Below are positions 53,361-61,101 of a stretch of 64,000 nucleotides of DNA, one piece after another. Both the position numbers and the translations under genes were made by a program. The stretch comes from Sporisorium sorghi (taxonomy: Eukaryota > Basidiomycota > Ustilaginomycetes > Ustilaginales > Ustilaginaceae), in the NCBI GenBank assembly GCA_023212695.1, contig JALCCG010000017.1, forward strand, positions 1 to 64,000, read 5' to 3'. Every line of letters starts with the position of its first letter. Positions within the stretch are counted from its first letter, which is position 1. The notes below the pieces were generated by a model, which had not been told where the DNA came from, searched no databases, and was given only the letters and a program-made list of their open reading frames with translations.

Positions 53361-54227
53361 CTACTGACCAGTGGGACGTGGCAATAAGGGCGATTCCATG
53401 AAGTCAAGACGCACTGTGGACAGGCTTCCAGAGACGGAGAAGATGGAAGCGATCCGTACAGCAGTGGGATCCAAAACATTGCTGCGATACTTGACCCATT
53501 TAGCTCGGTCCGGGGCTCGAAACGTGCCTATGAACCGATACAACTTTGAGCCTCTCTCCCCGACTTCTCGAAGGACGTTGATGTAAACACGAGTGCGCGA
53601 AGCCGTCTGGAAGTTGGTCGCATCTTCAAAGGCGGGAGCATTTCTAACTGCTTTGTAGAGAAGGTACCGCTTGTCGTCAATGGTGTATGGCCATGTTCCC
53701 TGCTTTGATACAAGCTTGAGCATCGGAAAAAGACATTTGACCAGGTCGTCTTGAGGCAGATGTTCGCGATAAGGCCAGGCTCGGACGTCAAACGTCGACT
53801 CTGAAGCCTTGGCCTCTTTAAAGAAGTGCATCCGGACAGACTTAATCTCGTTTGTCCGCTCTTGCAGATCGAGCTCTGCGGAGCTAGGCGAGACCGAGGA
53901 AGATGGACTGTGGGTCGCGTGAGGAGTAATGAGTTCGGCGTCCGGCCGCTGTGTTGGCCCTTGCTAAGCACCAGGCGAGGGGTGGTCATGATGCGAGAAC
54001 CTTTGAAGAAAAATGTCGGACAGTGTTCCGTCGAGGGCGGGATGCAGCTCATTTGTGGGACGGCTCGAGCTATCCGCAAGACTGGACGTCGCTAAGTGTG
54101 CCAAGCCTTCGGGAGCGAGTCTTTCTCGCTCTAGCTCATCGAGCGGAGGCCAAGGAGCTGTGGCTGGACGAAACGTGAAGGTCAGCAAGGCCAGTATGGG
54201 AAAGAGGAGCAAGCGAAATGAAGCCAT
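53361..54227 (-). pseudogene. Secreted cluster protein 5, interrupted by an in-frame TAG
   Basis: From the ATG at 54227 the frame codes a signal peptide (SFRLLLFPILALLTFTF), WPPLDELERERLAPEG and a Ser-rich spacer, then meets TAG at 53966-53964 (codon 88). Past the stop the same frame stays open for 200 codons to 53361 and contains the family core (LDLQERTNEI, then LYRFIGTFR and YRSNVLDPTAVRIAS, matching cluster protein 4). So the break is a single nonsense codon and not a frameshift. No donor matching GTRNGT is seen in the roughly 90 bases before the stop, so a removed intron is not obvious. Options are a recent pseudogene, a sequencing error, or stop read-through (TAG CAA GGG context, not the efficient TGA CTA). 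One cysteine follows the stop. Confidence 0.75.
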
Positions 54228-54315
54228 GCTGAAGCGTCGAAAATTGTGGATGGTCGGAGGCGGGTATGAGAGAAGGCTGCAGTATTCTGAACCTGCCGTT
54301 TGCTTGCCTTGGCGC

Positions 54316-54321
54316 TTTATA
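54316..54321 (-). promoter_or_regulatory. TATA box of cluster gene 5
   Basis: TATAAA on the minus strand, 89 bp before the ATG at 54227. Confidence 0.5.
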
Positions 54322-54626
54322 GCGTCTGACTGACCGAGCCGTCTTGCACACACCTAGCAGCTGCTTACGAGACTGCTGCCGAAGCTGAGACAAATTTCAT
54401 TGAGCGGATCGAAGCAGGTGTTTCCTGTGAGGCGTGCTTCAAGCGGAATGAAACAGCGCGGCTGTGTCAGGACCGTCAAGTTTCTCACGATGTTGTTGTC
54501 ACGAAAGGTTGGTGGCTTCTTCTGCTGAGGCTCAAAGTCCCTCACAGCGATGGCTCACATGCAAGCCCAGCAAAAGCGTGTGAAGTTCCTTCAAAGGAAG
54601 CGAAAGTCGATCTTCGCCAAGATCGT

Positions 54627-54670
54627 TTCTCGACAACTTTCCCAGGCTTTCTCGACAACTTTCCCAGGCT
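54627..54670. repeat. 22-bp tandem duplication
   Basis: Two identical adjacent 22-base units, starting TTCTCGACAACTTTCCC, in the divergent promoter of genes 5 and 6. Confidence 0.85.
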
Positions 54671-54733
54671 TGCTCTGCACATCACGCGACTCTTGAAGAC
54701 ACGCTTCATCCGCTTCTGCTCGCGTAACACTGC

Positions 54734-54774
54734 TACTCTCTTTTGCAATTGGTTTCGGACGCCGCACCAGAGCA
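54734..54774 (+). repeat. 41-bp inverted repeat, left arm
   Basis: Exact reverse complement of 55022-55062. It starts TACTCTCTTTTGCAATTGG and ends ACCAGAGCA. The arms are 247 bp apart. Confidence 0.9.
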
Positions 54775-55021
54775 ATCCGCCTGTGCCAACCACCATGCCG
54801 CACTCAAATTCGAAGGTACTTGCTCTCTGGGGGTTGCGTGAGAAGCTTTTCAAGGCTGGCAAGGAGCAGGATCAGACAGTACAGTAAGGCTGCAACGCTC
54901 CAGCATGCCCGGCTGTTGGATGACCTTGCAAGCATGCGCACTCTTGCCTAGAATCTCAAATGAAATACGGAGTCGAAGCTGATGTGGTGCATCTAGACAC
55001 CGAGAAATGAGAGTACGAAAA

Positions 55022-55062
55022 TGCTCTGGTGCGGCGTCCGAAACCAATTGCAAAAGAGAGTA
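55022..55062 (-). repeat. 41-bp inverted repeat, right arm
   Basis: Exact reverse complement of the left arm; homology stops abruptly on both sides, as for the ends of a small inverted-repeat element or a short inverted duplication. Confidence 0.9.
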
Positions 55063-55144
55063 ACGGCCGTCATTTCCTTGGACTTCATCGAAAGGAGACA
55101 AAGGGGAACCTGTTGCTTGAAGGGACACCGCCGTCACAATGGGC

Positions 55145-55150
55145 TATAAG
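55145..55150 (+). promoter_or_regulatory. TATA-like box of cluster gene 6
   Basis: TATAAG, 96 bp before the ATG at 55246, at the same distance as at the sister genes. Confidence 0.4.
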
Positions 55151-55245
55151 TCAAGGCTCTCCTCGTTGTCCTTGCCGTAAGACAGCTACAGCATACCGAA
55201 CACAGATCGAGATCGTATCGCAACACTTCGACAAGCGAGTCAGCA

Positions 55246-56100
55246 ATGAAGGCATCACACGTTGCGCAGTGGGTTTTGATCGTCTGTCTGGTCACGGCTG
55301 GAGTCATTGGCTGCGCGGGCCTGCCGCCAAACGACATCGATCCGTTCTTTCACGATCAAGAGTACTTGGACAAAGCCTTGTCGGGCATCAGAAAAACACT
55401 AGGGCTTGACACTTCTTCAAAAGGCTCGATCGGCCCACAGGAAGGAGCTTCGTCCTCTGCCGCAGTAGCGCACACGGGTGCTGGACAGCCACGCATGGCC
55501 GATGCGCCATCTTCTATATCATCGGACGCATTCTTCCAAGCTCCGTTTCCTATTCAATCACTGTCCTGGCACCAACGTCAAGACATACTTTCGAACCTCT
55601 ACCATCAAGTCCTTCAATCTAGCCCTCATCTAAAACTTCGACCAATGTTGCCTCTCGTCAAGGGGAACCTGGCACCAGACGAATACAGTAGGCTGTACTC
55701 CGGTCTTGTTTCGCCTCGCAACGACTGGAGACCGCCGCCGCGCTACTATTGGGTCGTAGACGGTGTTGCTTACCTGATAGGTAGGCCTCACAAAGCATCG
55801 AAGAAGTTTTCGAATCTGCATGGCGTGTCTGCAAGCAGAAACCAGAATCTGTTCTCTATCTGGCGCTTGGAAATGTACGGCCACTACAGGGTTTGGAGAT
55901 ATCTGGGAGCGCTGGAAATGCCAACGTTTCGCTTTATGAAAAGGTTCATTGCCAATCATTGGACGCTGCTCGAGGGAGCAGCGAGGTGGCCAACGAGGTT
56001 CTTGAACGACGCCGCTCACTTTGACCCGGATCAGGAGGCACAGGCGCTGGAACAGCTCAAAGCTCACATTCCATCCTCTCCACCCAGTAGTCAGACGTAA
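55246..56100 (+). CDS. Secreted cluster protein 6 (284 aa)
   Basis: Signal peptide 1-25 (VAQWVLIVCLVTAGVIGCAG), mature LPPNDIDPFFHDQEYLDKAL. A spacer runs to about 100; then SLSWHQRQDIL (105-115), LRPMLPLVKGNLAPDEYSRL (131-150), RYYWVVDGVAYLIGRP (166-181), VWRYLGALE (216-224) and FLNDAAHFD near 252-260. No cysteine after the signal peptide. The last three segments match cluster protein 8 closely (RFIWVLPDAIYMFNKP, IWRLLGIQE, FFNDASHLD), so genes 6 and 8 are paralogues. Only this gene and gene 1 lie on the plus strand. Effector-like by context. Confidence 0.85.
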   Translation: MKASHVAQWVLIVCLVTAGVIGCAGLPPNDIDPFFHDQEYLDKALSGIRKTLGLDTSSKGSIGPQEGASSSAAVAHTGAGQPRMADAPSSISSDAFFQAPFPIQSLSWHQRQDILSNLYHQVLQSSPHLKLRPMLPLVKGNLAPDEYSRLYSGLVSPRNDWRPPPRYYWVVDGVAYLIGRPHKASKKFSNLHGVSASRNQNLFSIWRLEMYGHYRVWRYLGALEMPTFRFMKRFIANHWTLLEGAARWPTRFLNDAAHFDPDQEAQALEQLKAHIPSSPPSSQT

Positions 56101-56218
56101 GCTCAGATCGTTTCGCACTTTACTTTCAATCGCATCATTGAGCTACGTTCAATCGTATCTGTGAGCTAGTCAGTAATTGGAAGTCTGAACTGATTCGTGC
56201 ATCATGATCTGGACAACA

Positions 56219-57160
56219 CTAGCTATTCTCGATGCCGTTCGCTCTGAGTCTCTTTGTCGCGAATGTAGAAGAGCTGAGGATAGTAAATTTTTTGATGAGG
56301 AAGACGTACCTGTCCAAAGTCGTTCGTTGAAGGTCGTTGGTTCTTTGTCTCGACGGCATCCGTAAGACGCCAAGGTATTGGAAGTGTTCGGAGCCGGCTG
56401 GGACCATCTCGACAAACGCTTCATAGAAGATCCTGTGGCGATCTCCGGTTTTGAAGCCATTGACGCGCTGGAACATGTCCGAATTTGGCGAGGACTGTCG
56501 CAGGAGGAAACGACTACTGCCAGAGTCCCAAAGGAAGGGCGGCCTTTCTGGTTGAGCTAACTCAGCGACGAAAGATTCGAATTCTTCGAGCTTCAGGCGA
56601 CCAAGATAAGGAGAGATAAGGGGTTGGAGTATCTTTGATGTTGTTCTCTTCACGCCCGAGATACCGAAAAGCTGCTGCTTGAGGCTTTTCAACAACATCT
56701 CGCGGTCAGAAACGCTCAGTTCTATAGGGAGCAAGAAGCCGCTTCCGTGAATCAAAACTTGTCCGGGCAGTGCTCCAGGCATCGCGCCGCCCGAAGAGAG
56801 AGGGCTGGCTGGTGGATCGGCCGAGCCAAATGCAATTCCGGAAGAGCTGGCAGCCGGAAGTCGAATGTGAGGGGCGCTCTCCCCAGCGAGAGCAGAGATT
56901 TCGGTAAAGTCATCGTTGTGGCCTTTGACGTCCTGAGTGTCGAGTAGGCTTTGAGGGCTTTGAGCGACGACGTGAAGGTTGGCTTCATAAGAAGGAGTGT
57001 TCGAGGTTCGAGCTGCATCATCAAGAAAGTCTGTGTGGGTGATTCCGGAAGAGACGAGTTCTTCCAGATTCCACAAGGGCAGGTCTGTACCATGCAGGAG
57101 CTGCAGCGCTTGCAGGCCAAGAAGCAGCCCACCGATGAAGCGGAGAAAGGAGCCCGCCAT
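56219..57160 (-). CDS. Secreted cluster protein 7 (313 aa)
   Basis: From the ATG at 57160: signal peptide about 1-24 (LRFIGGLLLGLQALQLLHG), mature start TDLPLWNLEELVSSG. A spacer with Ser/Ala/Gly runs to about 135; then IELSVSDREMLLKSL (146-160), ILQPLISPYLGRLKLEEF (177-194), RFLLRQ (217-222) and FQYLGVLR (260-267). Completely cysteine-free. The 15 codons upstream of 57160 in the same frame (from 57205) would place charged residues before the signal peptide, so the inner ATG is preferred; a TATA box lies 92 bp before it. Closest by eye to cluster proteins 4 and 5. Confidence 0.84.
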   Translation of the reverse strand: MAGSFLRFIGGLLLGLQALQLLHGTDLPLWNLEELVSSGITHTDFLDDAARTSNTPSYEANLHVVAQSPQSLLDTQDVKGHNDDFTEISALAGESAPHIRLPAASSSGIAFGSADPPASPLSSGGAMPGALPGQVLIHGSGFLLPIELSVSDREMLLKSLKQQLFGISGVKRTTSKILQPLISPYLGRLKLEEFESFVAELAQPERPPFLWDSGSSRFLLRQSSPNSDMFQRVNGFKTGDRHRIFYEAFVEMVPAGSEHFQYLGVLRMPSRQRTNDLQRTTLDRYVFLIKKFTILSSSTFATKRLRANGIENS

Positions 57161-57609
57161 CTTGATAACAGAGGTGAAGATTTGCTTGGAACGTGTCTGA
57201 AGCAATGCGGACTGGACGGCCTGTTAGCTGCAGACGAAGTGAGATGCTTGATATTTATAACCTAACCTAACTGTTCAGTGACCCCTCAAACCTCATCTCG
57301 ATTCAATGAACGAAATGCAGCAGATGCGACCGTCGTGTTGATACTGAACATGGGATCTGTTGACCACAAAAACGAGGCGGTTGTCTAGACCATACAAAGC
57401 GACGATCGAAAGTGATCTCTTTTGAGGCGTCAATCGTCTAGACCGCTCGCATTGAGTGGAGAGGGGTAGAAATGAAGTGACACTTCCCACGGACACTTGA
57501 CAACGCTTTCTGAGTATCTTGGAGGCGTGCAGAAGCTCGAATGATGGGAAGCTGACCTACCGCCCCGTCAGTCACCAAACCTGCAGTACATGAAGCAGTG
57601 AACGCAGCG
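57161..57609. other. Intergenic between cluster genes 7 and 8
   Basis: 449 bp holding the promoter of gene 7 (TATA box) and the 3' end of gene 8. Nothing else was recognised. Confidence 0.5.
57252..57259 (-). promoter_or_regulatory. TATA box of cluster gene 7
   Basis: TATAAATA on the minus strand, 92 bp before the ATG at 57160. Confidence 0.6.
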
Positions 57610-58452
57610 TTACAAGAAGCGGACCGCGTTCTGGCTCGAATCGAGATGGCTTGCATCGTTGAAGAACACGGCAGGTCGCAGCCTATCCTTAGGCTGTTCG
57701 AGCATGTGCTCTTTCATGAATTTGGTCGTCGGAACGTGCGAAGGCATTTCCTGAATCCCTAACAGTCGCCAGATGTTAGCTTGACCATGCTTTTGAAGCT
57801 TCCATACAGCCCAATACTGCCCGTCGTCTAGCTCAGATGTTCCGAAAAGCGCTTGAAACAGCTGGACTTCCTTGACCGGCTTGTTGAACATATAAATAGC
57901 GTCTGGCAAGACCCAGATGAAGCGTTGCTTGTCGGGAGGGCTCAGATACTGTTCGTACCAGGACGAGTATATTTCGGGTGACAGATTCTTGACGACGAGA
58001 GGCAAGGTCTTTCGTTCCTTGCTGAGGGTTGTCCGCAACTGATAGATCCTCGCAATGAGGCCCTCCAGCTCCTGACGTCTGTATGCTTGACTGAACGGAG
58101 CAAGTGACGTGGGCGCCGAGACCTCGATCCTCTCCACTTTGTTGAGCAACTTTTCGGCTTCTGCTTGCTGTGCAAACGTTGAAGGCCTGGGTAGGATGGT
58201 ACGAAAGCTGTGGTGCTGTTGCCTGGAACGGAAGGACGCAATGAAACGATCGAGCTCGTCGTCGTTTGCATCCATCTGATGTACGGCCGCATCTCTCTGA
58301 GACGAGCCAGAGACAGCATGTAGAGCGGTTGACTCTTCGATAGCAGACCAGTCCTTGTCTAGGAGCTTTTCGAGGTCCGTGACAGGAAGACCCGAGCAGC
58401 AGATCCACGACGCGAACATGACGTTCAGAGCGAGAAGCGGAACGAACCACAT
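57610..58452 (-). CDS. Secreted cluster protein 8 (280 aa)
   Basis: From the ATG at 58452: signal peptide 1-21 (MWFVPLLALNVMFASWICC), mature LPVTDLEKLLDKDW, the clearest form of the LP-x-x-D-L-E segment. Then SQAYRRQELEGL (121-132), KTLPLVVKNLSPEIYSSWY (148-166), RFIWVLPDAIYMFNKP (177-192) and IWRLLGIQE (227-235). No cysteine in the mature chain. Strongly paralogous to cluster protein 6 on the other strand. The frame is open upstream to 58587, giving a 45-residue extension with a second hydrophobic patch; the inner start is preferred because it yields a normal signal peptide. Function unknown. Confidence 0.84.
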   Translation of the reverse strand: MWFVPLLALNVMFASWICCSGLPVTDLEKLLDKDWSAIEESTALHAVSGSSQRDAAVHQMDANDDELDRFIASFRSRQQHHSFRTILPRPSTFAQQAEAEKLLNKVERIEVSAPTSLAPFSQAYRRQELEGLIARIYQLRTTLSKERKTLPLVVKNLSPEIYSSWYEQYLSPPDKQRFIWVLPDAIYMFNKPVKEVQLFQALFGTSELDDGQYWAVWKLQKHGQANIWRLLGIQEMPSHVPTTKFMKEHMLEQPKDRLRPAVFFNDASHLDSSQNAVRFL

Positions 58453-59034
58453 CTTTCGAAGGAAGGCTATGGGCTTGAAGAGGACTTTCTTGGCTTCGTA
58501 AAGGGCAAGGAAGGCGATGGACCTTGGAAAATGAGGACGGACGACTGGAAAAACAAGTGAGCAGAGAGGGACAAGCGCGCTGATCAACCCTCATTCATAT
58601 ACGCGCTCGAACTGCACTGAGATCCAGCGCTACTCTCTCAGGAAGGTGGTACCAAAACACACGAAATGATGAAACGGAATCGTCCCGGCTCAGCGACGCA
58701 CAACGTAGGCGATGAGGGGAAAGAGAGATGAGATTGCAGCCGTACCCGCTCGGCCGCCGTAAAAAAGCCGGACGAGTGCAAAGGAGCGCACCACAGAGGG
58801 GTAACGGTGGGAACTGCCCGGAACACTAGGCTGTGACTTGCCGAGTGACTACGAAGACGATGGTGGGAAAGACAAGAAGCGACGACGAAGGACGCACAGA
58901 TGAACGAGGCTTGCTAGGTATGAAGCAGGGCAAGCGAGCTCTCCCCAATAGCTCTCGCCCTCTCGCGCGGATTGCAAGTGAGCACCCGGCAAAACTTGAA
59001 GCAAAGAAAGTGATGACCAGCTTGGCGTGCAAGC
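58453..59034. other. Intergenic between cluster genes 8 and 9
   Basis: 582 bp: promoter of gene 8 (only a weak TATATG about 145 bp before the ATG) and the 3' flank of gene 9. No gene was recognised. Confidence 0.45.
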
Positions 59035-61101
59035 TTAACGCCAAAGAGGGCCTAAATGCCACTCAAAGTGGTCTATGAGATTCTCTGCAAATTTAGGGAT
59101 CTCCCAATGGGCCGCCTCGGCCTCAGGTTGGATCGCCGGCGTGGAGCCGTGCTGGCTCGCCGGGATCGATGGATGCGGGTGTTGCTCGACAGCTGGCACT
59201 AATGGATGCGAGTGCTCGTCCGGATGAGGTGTGTTCCAACGAGGGTCGATAGGCTGGTCGACATGCATGGGCTCAACAGCACCTTCGTAATAACTGTAGC
59301 CTGGAGGGGCAGCTGGGGTTGGAGGGGTCGCTGGGGTCGGGGGGCTCGCTGGGGCTGGAGGATCAGCTTGAAAGTAAGCTACAAGGTAACCTGGAGGGTA
59401 AGTCGGGGTTCGAGGGGATGGGGCTCGAGGGGATGGGGTTCGAGGTTGAGCTGGGCCTGGATGGTAGTCGTTTTGACCGACTGCCGATTCGAGCGCTGTT
59501 GAAGATTCTAGAGGCGGTTTTCCAAGGCGGCTTTTACCCAAACGTCGTCTTCGAGACAGGGCGTTGCGACCCGAAGAACCGATACGAGCTACTTTGTCGC
59601 GAAGACGTTCCGAATTTGGCGGATGAGCAACGGGCAGCCCACTTGAAGTTGCTGAGCTCTCGCCAGCTTGACGATCTTGCGAGAGGATCGGATAGTTAGA
59701 ACTGATCCCTTCCGCTTCTGATGTCGCGTGTCGATCAAAGGCACCTCTTGCTTGCGAGGAAGATTCGGCAGGGGCCGAGTCTGAAGCTGAAATAGCTCTA
59801 GCATTCGCAGCATCGGCGTTTATGGAGATGAAACTGAACCACTTAGAATGAATGTAGGCAAGAGGATGACTTCGTGGACGGCTCTGGAAAAAGAGGTAGG
59901 ACCTTCCTTGTCCAAACTCGGAGTCGGGTGGGCGCTGAACTTCGGAAATATGCATGTTACGGAACTCGACTGTTCCTTTCGATCTCTCTCTCTCGTTGAA
60001 CGTGTAGAGCGTCTGGAACCTAACCGTAGGGGTGACACCGACAGGTCGAACAATAGCCACGGGCTTGAGCCTGGGATGGCTTTTGCGGTCTGCGGAGAGA
60101 CTGTATCTCACACGGTCTAGGTCAGGAAACAACCGCTTGCCGAAGTGATACCTGGAAATGGGCAAAGGATATTCCTTGGTTGGATGACGCGCAAGGAACG
60201 GGGTCTGTACCCATGGTTCAGGAAGCGAACCATCGATTGAATCGTACATCAAAGTGTACTGGGCGAAATATTTTCCCTTGCCAACAACGTCGAACTGCTT
60301 CAGGTATGAACGAGTCGTAGCCAGGCGCTTGGTAAGCTTCTCGCTGAATGTTTCAGAGTAGAAGTTGGCTGGTCGAACCTGATCAAAGACGGGGATTTCT
60401 TGCTCGATCGTGGATGGATTGTATCCTAGCCGCTCTAGATCCGGCAGAACATGCGATTTGAATGGTTCGCTTAGGCCGCTTAGCCAGATCATCTTACCGC
60501 GAGAGGCCAGATTCTTCCAAACGACCCGGTGAGTTCCGCTATTTAAATTGGTGATGAGATTTAACCGACCTCTGATGATCTGAAAGAGATCAAGCCTGGT
60601 GTATAGGGTCGTCTCGTAACTGATACGCAAACGATGCATGAATATGGCCACGTCTGGATTGTTCCGTCCCATGGGATTGTTTGGCATGATGTCGGCCACC
60701 CTGGCGTAGAGAGCAGGGGTATATGTTTTGCCGTCAAAGAAGTTGACGAAATCCGGATGGCTTTGGAGTTGAGAGGGGAGCTCAATGGGACCCCCGCCCT
60801 CGAATCTCTGGACCCCCTTAATGTCCAGCCTGGCGTAATGCGTATCGTACCAATTAGGCTCGTCCAGCTCCCGAGCCGCACGTTGCGATGCCTGGATGTA
60901 GTCCGAATCCGTGATTGGAAATCCGGTTCTCGGATCCACCAACTTGTAGTACCTTGTAAAGCTTGTGGCTATGGCCGGATCAGTAATGATGGCCGGATAC
61001 CTCGAGCCGGCATGATTGCCTGCACCGCGTACCGTGACGACTGCAAGGACAAGCAGAAGAAGAAGGTAGCCGAGCATGTCGCGTGTTACTCGAGGCCGCA
61101 T
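59035..61101 (-). CDS. Secreted cluster protein 9 (688 aa), P-x-A-I-V-R-P family
   Basis: Signal peptide within residues 1-26 (LGYLLLLLVLAVVTVRG); an internal ATG (61077) would give a shorter, equally good one. The N-terminal two thirds look globular. Residues 295-309 (PEPWVQTPFLARHPT), 328-333 (LDRVRY) and 347-353 (PVAIVRP) align with the same order in cluster protein 1, so both ends of the cluster carry one family. The C-terminal part has Arg-rich and Pro-rich repeats (PRTPSPRAPSPRTP, PPTPATPPTPAAPPGY). No cysteine was seen. It could be a modular secreted or wall-associated protein; function is unknown. Confidence 0.83.
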   Translation of the reverse strand: MRPRVTRDMLGYLLLLLVLAVVTVRGAGNHAGSRYPAIITDPAIATSFTRYYKLVDPRTGFPITDSDYIQASQRAARELDEPNWYDTHYARLDIKGVQRFEGGGPIELPSQLQSHPDFVNFFDGKTYTPALYARVADIMPNNPMGRNNPDVAIFMHRLRISYETTLYTRLDLFQIIRGRLNLITNLNSGTHRVVWKNLASRGKMIWLSGLSEPFKSHVLPDLERLGYNPSTIEQEIPVFDQVRPANFYSETFSEKLTKRLATTRSYLKQFDVVGKGKYFAQYTLMYDSIDGSLPEPWVQTPFLARHPTKEYPLPISRYHFGKRLFPDLDRVRYSLSADRKSHPRLKPVAIVRPVGVTPTVRFQTLYTFNERERSKGTVEFRNMHISEVQRPPDSEFGQGRSYLFFQSRPRSHPLAYIHSKWFSFISINADAANARAISASDSAPAESSSQARGAFDRHATSEAEGISSNYPILSQDRQAGESSATSSGLPVAHPPNSERLRDKVARIGSSGRNALSRRRRLGKSRLGKPPLESSTALESAVGQNDYHPGPAQPRTPSPRAPSPRTPTYPPGYLVAYFQADPPAPASPPTPATPPTPAAPPGYSYYEGAVEPMHVDQPIDPRWNTPHPDEHSHPLVPAVEQHPHPSIPASQHGSTPAIQPEAEAAHWEIPKFAENLIDHFEWHLGPLWR

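Larger units (their letters stand above)
54228..55245. other. Divergent promoter region of cluster genes 5 and 6
   Basis: About 1 kb with two TATA-like boxes, a 22-bp tandem duplication (54627-54670) and a 41-bp perfect inverted repeat (54734-54774 and 55022-55062). No gene is called. Confidence 0.6.

Noticed and set aside
53900..54000. Intron removing the TAG of cluster gene 5
   Set aside because: Nearby GT dinucleotides (GTCCGA, GTTCTC, GTGCTT) do not match the GTRNGT donors used by other genes here, and pairing with the TAG as acceptor breaks the frame or gives a 37-58 bp intron.
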